Shown one piece after another: positions 9,044 through 15,951 of a DNA stretch of 64,000 nt. Source of the stretch: DAOPYU01 sp942493245 (lineage in GTDB: Bacteria > Sumerlaeota > Sumerlaeia > UBA8349); the NCBI GenBank assembly GCA_942493245.1, contig OW818685.1:5270001-5334000 (forward strand), written 5' to 3'. Each line of letters begins with the position of its first letter. Position 1 is the first letter of the stretch. The notes beneath the pieces were generated by a model that saw nothing but the letters and a program-made list of their open reading frames with translations, searched no databases and was not told where the DNA came from. Position numbers and translations under genes: made by a program.

Positions 9044-9354
9044 TGTGTGTGACAAACCTCGGATTCCTTGCCCCCTCTGAGGGGACTTGTTCCCTTTGAC
9101 GCTGGACCGCCACTCCCGGCGGTTGAAGGCACAAGGCTCCGCTCTGGAGGCGCAGCCCCCAGACCCAGCTCTTCCCTACTATGCACACCCAGCCGCCCGG
9201 CGCAAAGGAAAATGTCCTTGATCGAGTCGAGAAAATGGATAGAGTGAAGAAAGATTCGGGCGCACCGGGCGATCCGGCTTGAAACGGAAAGCCCCCGGAA
9301 GAACGAAGTTTCGGGCAGGGAAAGGTTCGCCAGCGGCCATGAACGGTAAACCTT

Positions 9355-9528
9355 TAGCCCCCTGTCGCTTCCCAGAGAAGGGGTTCCCGATCTGAGGAAA
9401 GAATCCGTAGGGGCGGGTTTCAAACCCGCCCTTTCCCAATCCGGAGCGTCTGCCGGGCGGGTTTGAAACCCGCCCCTACAAAAAATTCGGGTTCGGAAAA
9501 CCCCGAACAGAGAATGGCTAAAGGCTTA
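9355..9528 (-). repeat. Dispersed repeat R2, copy 1 (inverted)
   Basis: Read on the minus strand, this stretch matches 30482-30612 almost base for base: the 'TTCTCTGTTCG' entry, 'TTTTCCGAACCCGAATTTT', the palindrome GGGCGGGTTTGAAACCCGCC, then 'ACGGATTCTTTCCTCAGATC' and 'GGGAACCCCTTCTCTGGG'. In this copy the palindromic unit is doubled (9407-9431 and 9455-9479). It fills much of the gap between dnaJ and the cNMP gene; the remaining 9044-9354 shows nothing I recognise. Confidence 0.8.
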
Positions 9529-9533
9529 CCCAT

Positions 9534-9989
9534 ATGAACATCGAGACACTCAGCAAAATGGGCGCCATCCGGCATTACGCCCAGGGGGACATCGTTTTCC
9601 TCGAGGGCGATCCGGGCGACGAAATGCACATCATTCTACGCGGGCAGGTGGATATTGTCATCAGCTCGCCGCGGGGATCGAAAACCGTCGCCCGGCTCGG
9701 ACCGGGCAGTTTCTTCGGCGAAATGTCCATCCTCGAAAACGCCCCGCGCTCCGGCTCGGCCCGTACGACGACCGAAACTTTCACCGTCGCCATCCACCGC
9801 GACAAATTCATGGCCTTCATCCAGGCCGAACCGGAAATCACCTTCCGCATCATGCAATGCCTCAGCCAGCGCATCCGCCGCCAGAACGACATTGTGTACG
9901 AAAAAAAAGCGCGCTGCCTAACCCAGATGGAAATTGCAGATGTGGACGAAATCTTCTCGACGCGGTTTATCAACAAAAGCAATCCCTGA
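9534..9989 (+). CDS. Cyclic-nucleotide-binding domain protein
   Basis: A 151-residue single-domain protein of the cNMP (Crp/CAP effector) fold. The beta-roll contains 'GDIVFLEGDPGDEMHIILRG' and the phosphate-binding cassette 'FGEMSILENAPRSGSA', with the Glu and Arg that grip cyclic nucleotide. After the roll comes a helix (about 98-125), but no winged helix for DNA binding, unlike the usual Crp proteins of about 220 residues. It therefore probably senses a cyclic nucleotide and acts through a partner rather than as a transcription factor. It is a lone gene; the repeat R2 ends a few bases before its start. Identity of the ligand is not visible. Confidence 0.8.
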   Translation: MNIETLSKMGAIRHYAQGDIVFLEGDPGDEMHIILRGQVDIVISSPRGSKTVARLGPGSFFGEMSILENAPRSGSARTTTETFTVAIHRDKFMAFIQAEPEITFRIMQCLSQRIRRQNDIVYEKKARCLTQMEIADVDEIFSTRFINKSNP

Positions 9990-10640
9990 GTGAAACAGAG
10001 AAAATCTCTGGAATCCGGGTAACCTCCATTTTGAGGCAACCATTCCGATCCACCCCCGGAAACCCTCCCGGCAAGCCTGTCTGGAAGCAAGTCAATGTTC
10101 GCCGCAGGAAACGCACAACCTGCCAATGAAAATTTACAGGAGCCGCGATGGGCGCATCTTGAAGGTATTGCACAGGGTCATCGTTCGGATACATAAACCG
10201 CCTGATTCAACCGCAGAATCTACGCAGACCGCGACGATTTTCAGCCACAAAAATGCACAGGTGGCACAGGGAAATTTCCTGTTTTGTGACTTTTGTGCCT
10301 CCTGTGGCTGACAAGAAACGGTCTCCGCGTCCCTGCGTCTCTGCGCGATGATTCTTTTCATCCCCTTCTCTCGGGGTTTCACGTCTTCCCACGGCAGCAG
10401 ACCTCGCGCTCTGGGCGGACACACAGGTTCGCCCCTACGGGTGGATTGCGGCTCCACTGCGCCAGGTATTCTGCGGTTTTCCGCTGTCCGGCTCTTTCCT
10501 AAAACCAGGACGACCGAGAATAAATTCGGATCATGTAAATGCAACCGAGTACGAATGAATCATAAAATTCTTTTTGGCAACGGCTCTACCACGCCAATCG
10601 AGAGATTGGCGTTTCCGGAACCCCCGATGAAACCCGTTTG
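9990..10640. other. Intergenic repeat-rich region
   Basis: About 650 bases between the cNMP gene and the tRNA-Gln promoter. It carries another CGCCAATC/GATTGGCG hairpin (10590-10612), a 'GGGCGGACACACAGGTTCGCC' type segment (10410-10440) shared with the region near 3480, and 'GTCCCTGCGTCTCTGCGCG' (10329-10347), shared with about 3390. No coding frame looks real. Confidence 0.5.
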
Positions 10641-10646
10641 AAAAGC

Positions 10647-10675
10647 TTGACTCGCCGATTGGGAATGACTATGCT
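10647..10675 (+). promoter_or_regulatory. Sigma70-type promoter for tRNA-Gln
   Basis: TTGACT (10647-10652) and TATGCT (10670-10675) are separated by exactly 17 bases, about 73 bases before the tRNA. The layout is the same as at the tRNA-Ser promoter (13194-13222), which supports both. Confidence 0.75.
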
Positions 10676-10748
10676 TTCTCATTCTGAACGCCGCGCTCGT
10701 ACGCGGCGTGCTTCGGCCTGGTCGGAACACTTCCAGGGTCGTTCTTGC

Positions 10749-10823
10749 AGGGGGTTCGCCAAGCGGTAAGGCACCGGTTTTTGGTACCGGCATTCGCAGG
10801 TTCAAATCCTGCACCCCCTGCCA
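10749..10823 (+). tRNA. tRNA-Gln (anticodon TTG)
   Basis: A 75-base cloverleaf with the 3' CCA encoded. The acceptor stem is AGGGGGT/ACCCCCT with discriminator G. The D arm is GCC-AAGCGGTAA-GGC, the anticodon arm CCGGT-TTTTGGT-ACCGG gives anticodon TTG, and the T arm is GCAGG-TTCAAAT-CCTGC. All stems pair. It reads CAA and, by wobble, CAG. Confidence 0.97.
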
Positions 10824-10832
10824 TTTCCGAAA

Positions 10833-10872
10833 CCGGGAGACAGCCGACTGGAGCGGGTTCCCGGAGTTTTTT
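10833..10872 (+). terminator. Intrinsic terminator after tRNA-Gln
   Basis: CCGGGA (10833-10838) pairs with TCCCGG (10859-10864), followed by a run of six T at 10867-10872. It separates the tRNA transcript from the foldase gene. The stem is short with a 20-base loop, so its strength is moderate. Confidence 0.55.
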
Positions 10873-10940
10873 GTTTTCAGGACCCGCGCCGACGCAAAGT
10901 TCAAACGCACAAAACGCATAAAGAAAGGAAGTTGAGGATC

Positions 10941-12359
10941 ATGAATCGTATGCTCCGTCTGTTGTCGCTCTTGAGTTTGTTGTTGCTGGCCTGGCCCGCT
11001 GTGGCTCAGACCCCCACGCCCGCCCCGAAACCCGCTGAGGCCGCCGCCAAGCCCGCTGAAGCGGCCAAACCGGCCGAAGCAGCCAAACCAGCGGCGGCTC
11101 CCGTGGCTGCCCCGGCTGCTGCCGCCAAACCCGCCGAAGCGGCCAAACCGGCTGCGGCTCCTGTCGCGGCTCCGGCTGCCAAACCGGCTGAAGCGGCCAA
11201 ACCCGCGACGGCTCCTGCCGCTGCCAAACCGGCTGAAGCGGCCAAACCCGCGACGGCTCCTGCCGCTGCCAAACCCGCTGAGGCTGCCAAGCCCGCAGCG
11301 GCTGCTTCCGCCACGGTTCCCGCAGCCACGGCTCCGGCTCAACCGGCGGCCGTCCCCACGCCGCAGGCCACTCTTAAGGTGAAAATCTCGACCTCGATGG
11401 GGGACATTCTCGTCGGGCTGGACGCAGACAAGGCGCCGCTGACGGTTGAAAACTTCGCCGCTTACCTCGATGCGAAGTACTACGACGGCACCGTGTTCCA
11501 CCGCGTCGTGAAGGATTTTGTCATTCAGGGGGGCGGATTCACCCCGGACATGGATGAGAAAAAAGAAGGGCTGCGCGCTCCGGTCAAGAATGAAGGGCGC
11601 AACGGCCTGCAAAACACCCGTGGCACCATCGCCATGGCCCGCACGAGCGAACTGGACTCGGCCACTTCACAATTCTTCATCAACGTGCAGGACAACCCGC
11701 CGCTCAACGCTTTCGCCTCTCCCTATACAGTGTTCGGTAAAGTGCTGGACGAAGCCAGCATGGCCGTGGTGGACAAGATCGCCAACACGCCGGTCGCGAT
11801 GCACAAAAAATACGTCGCGCGCACCCCGCAGGTGCCCCAGCACCCAGTCGTGATCAACTCGATCACCTATGTGGACGACGCCAGCAAGGCCGTCGCGCAG
11901 GGGTTGGCGGACAAGCGCCGCAAAGCCGCCGAGGAAGCCGAAGCCAAGAAGAAAGCGGTGGCGGAAGCCAAGGCTCAGGAAACCGACAAGTTCGTCGCCG
12001 ACTGGGAAGCCAAGAACCCGGGCAAGAAAGCCCAGAAGACCGCTTCGGGCCTGCGCTATGCCGTCATCACCGAAGGCACCGGCCCCTCGCCCAAGCCCAC
12101 GGATACCGTCAAGGTTCACTATCGCGGGACTCTGTTCAACGGCGAAGAGTTCGACAGCTCCTACAAACGCAACGAGCCGACCTCGTTTGGCCTGAACCAG
12201 GTCATCAAGGGGTGGACCGAGGGCGTGGGTCTCATGAAGGTGGGCGGCAAGAGCCTGCTGGTTTGCCCGCCCGACATCGCCTACGGCGACTCTCACCCGA
12301 CGCTGGGTGGCAAGACCCTCGTTTTCGAAGTTGAGTTGCTGGCGATCGAGAACAAGTAA
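10941..12359 (+). CDS. Secreted double peptidyl-prolyl isomerase (cyclophilin-FKBP fusion)
   Basis: A 472-residue exported foldase joining two unrelated prolyl-isomerase folds. Order: signal peptide (1-20, ending PAVAQ); low-complexity Ala/Pro/Lys tract (about 25-140) built on AKPAEAAKPA units; cyclophilin domain (about 144-309, with 'TVFHRVVKDFVIQGGGF' and 'SQFFINVQDN'); charged helix rich in Ala/Lys/Glu (about 315-360); FKBP domain (about 369-472, with 'VKVHYRGTLFNGEEFDSSY'). Both folds keep their core residues. It should speed proline isomerisation of exported proteins. The tract may span the cell wall or act as a spacer. ATG 10941 fits the signal peptide better than TTG 10932. It is followed by a cytoplasmic cyclophilin gene with its own ribosome site. 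Confidence 0.92.
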   Translation: MNRMLRLLSLLSLLLLAWPAVAQTPTPAPKPAEAAAKPAEAAKPAEAAKPAAAPVAAPAAAAKPAEAAKPAAAPVAAPAAKPAEAAKPATAPAAAKPAEAAKPATAPAAAKPAEAAKPAAAASATVPAATAPAQPAAVPTPQATLKVKISTSMGDILVGLDADKAPLTVENFAAYLDAKYYDGTVFHRVVKDFVIQGGGFTPDMDEKKEGLRAPVKNEGRNGLQNTRGTIAMARTSELDSATSQFFINVQDNPPLNAFASPYTVFGKVLDEASMAVVDKIANTPVAMHKKYVARTPQVPQHPVVINSITYVDDASKAVAQGLADKRRKAAEEAEAKKKAVAEAKAQETDKFVADWEAKNPGKKAQKTASGLRYAVITEGTGPSPKPTDTVKVHYRGTLFNGEEFDSSYKRNEPTSFGLNQVIKGWTEGVGLMKVGGKSLLVCPPDIAYGDSHPTLGGKTLVFEVELLAIENK

Positions 12360-12435
12360 TTTGGGAAGGCTGCCCGGGATCTGGCATGACCGGCTCCCGG
12401 GCGGTCCCTTCGGCTTTCTGCGCCGCAGGCATTTT

Positions 12436-12484
12436 CGCGCAATCCGCCCGCCTTTCGGGACCGGCAGATTGCGCGTGTTTTTTT
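12436..12484 (+). terminator. Intrinsic terminator between the two isomerase genes
   Basis: CGCGCAATC (12436-12444) pairs perfectly with GATTGCGCG (12467-12475) around an internal CCG/CGG hairpin, followed by a T-rich run to 12484. The two isomerase genes are therefore probably separate transcripts, or joined only by read-through. Confidence 0.7.
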
Positions 12485-12557
12485 CGCCCTCGAAAAACGG
12501 GGGCCGGTTTCACCCAACACGATCCAACCATTACCCTGAAAAGGAGATCTTCCTCTT

Positions 12558-13130
12558 ATGTCTGAAGAAAACACCCCCTCCACGCGCAAGCCGCGCGTGC
12601 GCCTGAGCACCAACCTGGGCGACATCGTCATCCAGCTCGACGGAGTCGAGGCGCCCATCTCGACTCTCAACTTCATCCGTTACGCCGAGTCGGGTTTCTA
12701 CGACCAGACCGTCTTCCATCGCGTCATTGACGGGTTCATGATCCAGGGCGGCGGGTACACGCCCAACATGGACATCAAGAACGAGGGACAGCGCCCGACG
12801 ATCAAGAACGAATGGCGCAACAAGTTGACCAACAAGGCCGGCTCGATCGCCATGGCGCGCCTGGGCGGCGATCCGGATTCGGCCTCATCGCAGTTCTTCA
12901 TCAACGTGGCCAACAACGACTTCCTCGACCAGGCCCAGTCCGACGGCGCCGGGTATGCCGTCTTCGGCGAGGTGGTCGAGGGCCAGGAGGTCGTGGACGC
13001 CATCCGCACCACGCGCCTGGGCCGTCACCCCAAATACCCGTCCCCCGACCCCGTGACGCCTGTCAAGCCGGTCGTCATCGAGTCGGCGACGGTTCTGGAC
13101 GCCTTTGACGCCACCGGCATCGAGGGTTGA
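12558..13130 (+). CDS. Cyclophilin-type peptidyl-prolyl cis-trans isomerase
   Basis: A 190-residue cytoplasmic cyclophilin without a signal peptide, of PpiB size. It carries 'VFHRVIDGFMIQGGGY' (catalytic Arg and surrounding strand), 'SIAMARLGGDPDSASSQFFI' and 'YAVFGEVVEGQEVVD', the standard active-site segments. The loop 'NMDIKNEGQRPTIKNEWRN' matches the one in the cyclophilin half of the preceding fusion protein, so the two are probably paralogues. Start: AAGGAGA about 10 bases before ATG. It helps fold newly made proteins by isomerising Xaa-Pro bonds. Confidence 0.93.
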   Translation: MSEENTPSTRKPRVRLSTNLGDIVIQLDGVEAPISTLNFIRYAESGFYDQTVFHRVIDGFMIQGGGYTPNMDIKNEGQRPTIKNEWRNKLTNKAGSIAMARLGGDPDSASSQFFINVANNDFLDQAQSDGAGYAVFGEVVEGQEVVDAIRTTRLGRHPKYPSPDPVTPVKPVVIESATVLDAFDATGIEG

Positions 13131-13193
13131 GGTTCCACTGAAGCGGACCGGGCTTTCGGGCGCGTTTTTTTCCCATTTCGCGCCCGGTTGCGA

Positions 13194-13222
13194 TTGACAA
13201 ACGCCCGGCGACCGACTATGTT
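13194..13222 (+). promoter_or_regulatory. Sigma70-type promoter for tRNA-Ser
   Basis: TTGACA (13194-13199), 17 bases, TATGTT (13217-13222), located 55 bases before the tRNA. This is the clearest promoter in the window. A GC-rich stem CGGGCGCG/CGCGCCCG with T bases in its loop (13157-13186) lies just upstream and may end the preceding transcript. Confidence 0.8.
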
Positions 13223-13276
13223 GTCACCCGCTGGAACGGGACGCCGCGCGGCGGCGCTCCCAGGAATGGCGACTGC

Positions 13277-13366
<90 letters not shown>

Positions 13367-13382
13367 CCTTCAGAAGAATGGA

Positions 13383-13421
13383 CCCCGGTTTTCTCACTCG
13401 AAAACCGGGGTTTTTCTTTTT
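13383..13421 (+). terminator. Strong intrinsic terminator after tRNA-Ser
   Basis: A perfect 11-bp stem CCCCGGTTTTC/GAAAACCGGGG with a six-base loop, followed by TTTTTCTTTTT. It isolates the tRNA from cysS. Confidence 0.9.
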
Positions 13422-13552
13422 GCCGGGGTTGACAGCGTCCCCGCAATGGCCGAAAATGGGTTCTCCGGAGTCTCTCGGATGGCCGTGGACACGACCGGCC
13501 CCGGGGAACTTCCGTATTCAATTCCGACCCACGGAGAGGAAACCGCCCCGCC

Positions 13553-15121
13553 ATGCCCGCAGAAGCCCCGGCCCCCCGGCCCCTGATGATCTACAACACC
13601 CAGTCGCGCTCGAAAGAGCCGTTTACGTCGCTCGTGCCGGGCAAGGTCTGTATGTACAACTGCGGCCCGACGGTTTACGACTATTTCCACGTGGGCAACG
13701 CGCGCAACTTCGTCTGCGCCGACATCATCCGCCGGTACCTGGCCTACCGCGGCTATCAGGTCACGTTCGTCCAGAACATCACCGACATTGACGACAAGAT
13801 CATCAAACGGGCGAACGAAGCCGGGTGCCCGGCTTCGGAAATCGCCGAGCGTTATACAAAGGTGTTCTTCGAGTCCTCCGCCAAACTGGGCGTCCGCCCC
13901 GCCGATCACCACCCGCGCGCCACACAATACGTCGGTAAGATGATCGCCATGGTGCGCAAACTCGAAAAGGCCGGATACGCCTACTCCTCCGAGGGCGACG
14001 TCTATTTCCGCGTCCAGAAACTGCCCGAGTACGGCAAACTCTCGGGCCGCAAGATCGAGGATCTCCTGAGCGGCGCGCGCGTCGAGGTGTCGGACAAGAA
14101 GGAGCACCCCGCCGACTTCGTCCTCTGGAAAGCGGCCAAGGAGGGCGAACCCTCCTGGCCCAGCCCGTGGGGCTCGGGTCGACCCGGCTGGCACCTCGAA
14201 TGCTCGGTCATGTCCATTGACCTCCTGGGGGAAACCTTCGACATCCACATGGGCGGGGCCGACCTGGTCTTCCCCCACCACGAAAATGAAATCGCCCAGA
14301 GCGAGGCGGCCACGGGCAAGCCGTTCGTCCGCTACTGGATGCACAACGGCTTTCTCAACATCAACGGCGAAAAGATGTCCAAATCGCTCGGGAACTTCTT
14401 CACCATTGACGAAGTGCTGGCCCGGTTCGAGGCGCCCGTGGTGCGCTACTTCCTCCTGAGCGCGCACTACCACGCGCCGCTCGACTTCTCCGACATCGCA
14501 CTCAGTGAAGCGGCCACCGCCCTGGGCCGCCTGCGCGAGGCACGCAAGGCCGCCCGCCGCACCCTCGGCGGCCGCGCGGCCCAGCCGCAAGACCGTCAGG
14601 CCCTCGAGGAATCGGTCCGCGCCCTCTACGACCAGTTCGAGGCGGCGATGGACGACGACTTCAACACCCCGCGCGCGCTGGCCGTTCTCTTCGACACCGC
14701 TACCCGCATCAACGAACTCGACAACGAAGCCATGCGCCTCCAGAAACAGGGTCAGACCCTCCCCGAAGCCGAGGTGGAACGCCTCGCCCAGCTGGCCCAG
14801 GCGCTCGACCTCTTGGGCGGCGAAACGCTCGGTCTCGAACTCGAGCCGCCCGAAGCCGTCATCGAGCACCTGCGCGAGCCGCTGGCTGAATTATTTGACT
14901 CCCTCTGCAAAGAATTCCCCCAGACCGCGAGTCTAACGGACAGTGAGGCGGGCACGGGCGAACGGACCACTCAGGAGATTCTCCAGCGCCTGATCGCCCT
15001 GCGCGCCGCCGCCCGGAAGGAAAAAAACTGGGCCGCCGCGGACCGCGTCCGAGTGGGCTTGAGCGAACAGGGCTTTGAACTTCTCGACCGCCCCACCGGC
15101 ACCGAATGGCGACGCGTCTGA
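13553..15121 (+). CDS. cysS: Cysteinyl-tRNA synthetase
   Basis: A 522-residue class Ia synthetase that charges tRNA-Cys with cysteine in the cytoplasm. Cys37 in YNCGPTVYDYFHVGNAR is the first zinc ligand and HVGNA (46-50) is the HIGH motif. Further zinc ligands are in 'GWHLECSVMS' and 'FPHHENEIAQSEA', and EKMSKSLGN (near 274-278) is the KMSKS loop. A DALR-type helical domain and a C-terminal anticodon-binding region complete the chain. Length is slightly above E. coli CysRS (461) because of an extended C-terminus and an insertion after about residue 390. The start follows GGAGAGGAA. It lies directly behind tRNA-Ser and its terminator; no promoter was identified with confidence. Confidence 0.97.
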   Translation: MPAEAPAPRPLMIYNTQSRSKEPFTSLVPGKVCMYNCGPTVYDYFHVGNARNFVCADIIRRYLAYRGYQVTFVQNITDIDDKIIKRANEAGCPASEIAERYTKVFFESSAKLGVRPADHHPRATQYVGKMIAMVRKLEKAGYAYSSEGDVYFRVQKLPEYGKLSGRKIEDLLSGARVEVSDKKEHPADFVLWKAAKEGEPSWPSPWGSGRPGWHLECSVMSIDLLGETFDIHMGGADLVFPHHENEIAQSEAATGKPFVRYWMHNGFLNINGEKMSKSLGNFFTIDEVLARFEAPVVRYFLLSAHYHAPLDFSDIALSEAATALGRLREARKAARRTLGGRAAQPQDRQALEESVRALYDQFEAAMDDDFNTPRALAVLFDTATRINELDNEAMRLQKQGQTLPEAEVERLAQLAQALDLLGGETLGLELEPPEAVIEHLREPLAELFDSLCKEFPQTASLTDSEAGTGERTTQEILQRLIALRAAARKEKNWAAADRVRVGLSEQGFELLDRPTGTEWRRV

Positions 15122-15180
15122 GCGCGAAAAATCACGTCCTGGACTTGATCGCGCGAAAGCGTGGAACACGGAAAACGCAA

Positions 15181-15249
15181 GAACCACGAAATACACGAAG
15201 GACACGAAAACCTCTTTGTCTTTCGTGTCCTTCGTGTGTTTCGTGGTTC
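15181..15249. repeat. Long hairpin repeat (CACGAA type)
   Basis: Two 29-base arms (15181-15209 and 15221-15249) pair with a single mismatch around an 11-base loop. The arm is built from short steps of ACCACGAA, ACACGAA and GGACACGAAA. A half-arm of the same family occurs near 35210. The form, though not the sequence, matches the hairpins at 63326, 44779 and 45054. Confidence 0.85.
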
Positions 15250-15300
15250 AAATGTAGTTGAATCTGAAAAGCGGTTCATCGCAAAACGGGGAGCGCGGTC

Positions 15301-15519
15301 ATGACCAAAGAAACCTACCGCATCCGGATCAAACGCGACGGCAGCATTGTCTTCTTTTCCCAACAGATCGGGGAAGAACGCCTGCGCCTCCTGCGCGACA
15401 TGCTCGAGGACTCGCTCGGCCCGGTCGTCGAGATGCGCTCGGACGACGACACCCCCGGCGGCGTGCGCCTCACCAGCGAAGAAGCCCAGCAGGACCACCT
15501 CGAACAACAGAACAAATAA
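15301..15519 (+). CDS. Small hypothetical protein
   Basis: A 72-residue protein, MTKETYRIRIKRDGSIVFFS..., that I do not recognise. A GGGGAG site about 9 bases before the ATG and a sensible composition support translation. The first half could form two beta strands ('YRIRIKRDGSIVFFS') followed by a charged helix ('GEERLRLLRDMLEDSLG'), with an acidic disordered tail. It sits between a hairpin repeat and a MITE-like element downstream of cysS. It may be a lineage-specific gene; it could still be spurious. Confidence 0.55.
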   Translation: MTKETYRIRIKRDGSIVFFSQQIGEERLRLLRDMLEDSLGPVVEMRSDDDTPGGVRLTSEEAQQDHLEQQNK

Positions 15520-15538
15520 CTCCGACTCCGGGCCTGAA

Positions 15539-15818
15539 AAGGTCTCACCAGGAACTCCTCATTGTCTATATGACCTTTCGGTTTCCTGAAACACCCCCCC
15601 CCATCTTCCGTCCGTTACACAGACATAAAAGCGGTTCTGGAGGTGGCATGGGCGTCTCGCCCATGAAGGGGTTCCGGAACAAAAGACCCGAAATCCCCGG
15701 CCCTGCCAACGAAAACGTCAGCCATTCACGGGCGAGACGCCCGTGCCACCTCCGGGCCATCCCCCCTCAAACGACAACCTTACCCTTCGCCGGACAATGA
15801 GGAGTTCCTGAAGGTCTC
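15539..15818. mobile_element. MITE-like element with 18-bp terminal inverted repeats
   Basis: Perfect inverted ends CAGGAACTCCTCATTGTC (15549-15566) and GACAATGAGGAGTTCCTG (15793-15810) bound about 262 bases without coding capacity. AAGGTCTC occurs just outside each end (15539-15546 and 15811-15818), a possible 8-bp target duplication, with two extra bases on the left. Inside, GGAGGTGGCATGGGCGTCTC and its complement face each other (about 15639-15665 and 15726-15755). A related incomplete copy is at 34022-34170. Similar ends occur at 49118 and 55524. Confidence 0.65.
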
Positions 15819-15951
15819 CCAGGGCCTGTCAATGTGGAGATCCGGCTGGAAAGCGCCAACGGCGCTCAACTGCGATTTTCGCGTCATTCGCGGTTCCCCT
15901 GACCGAGGTGGACTCAAGGCTTACTCTCCCTTTTCGGCGTTCCCCCCGGCC

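Noticed and set aside
10560..11612. Minus-strand Gly/Ser/Arg/Phe-repeat protein
   Set aside because: It mirrors the AKPAEAAKPA repeat of the foldase on the other strand and covers the tRNA-Gln gene, so it cannot be a real gene.
12436..12484. Riboswitch before the second cyclophilin gene
   Set aside because: Only a simple stem with a T-rich run is visible, and no known aptamer pattern; a terminator explains it.
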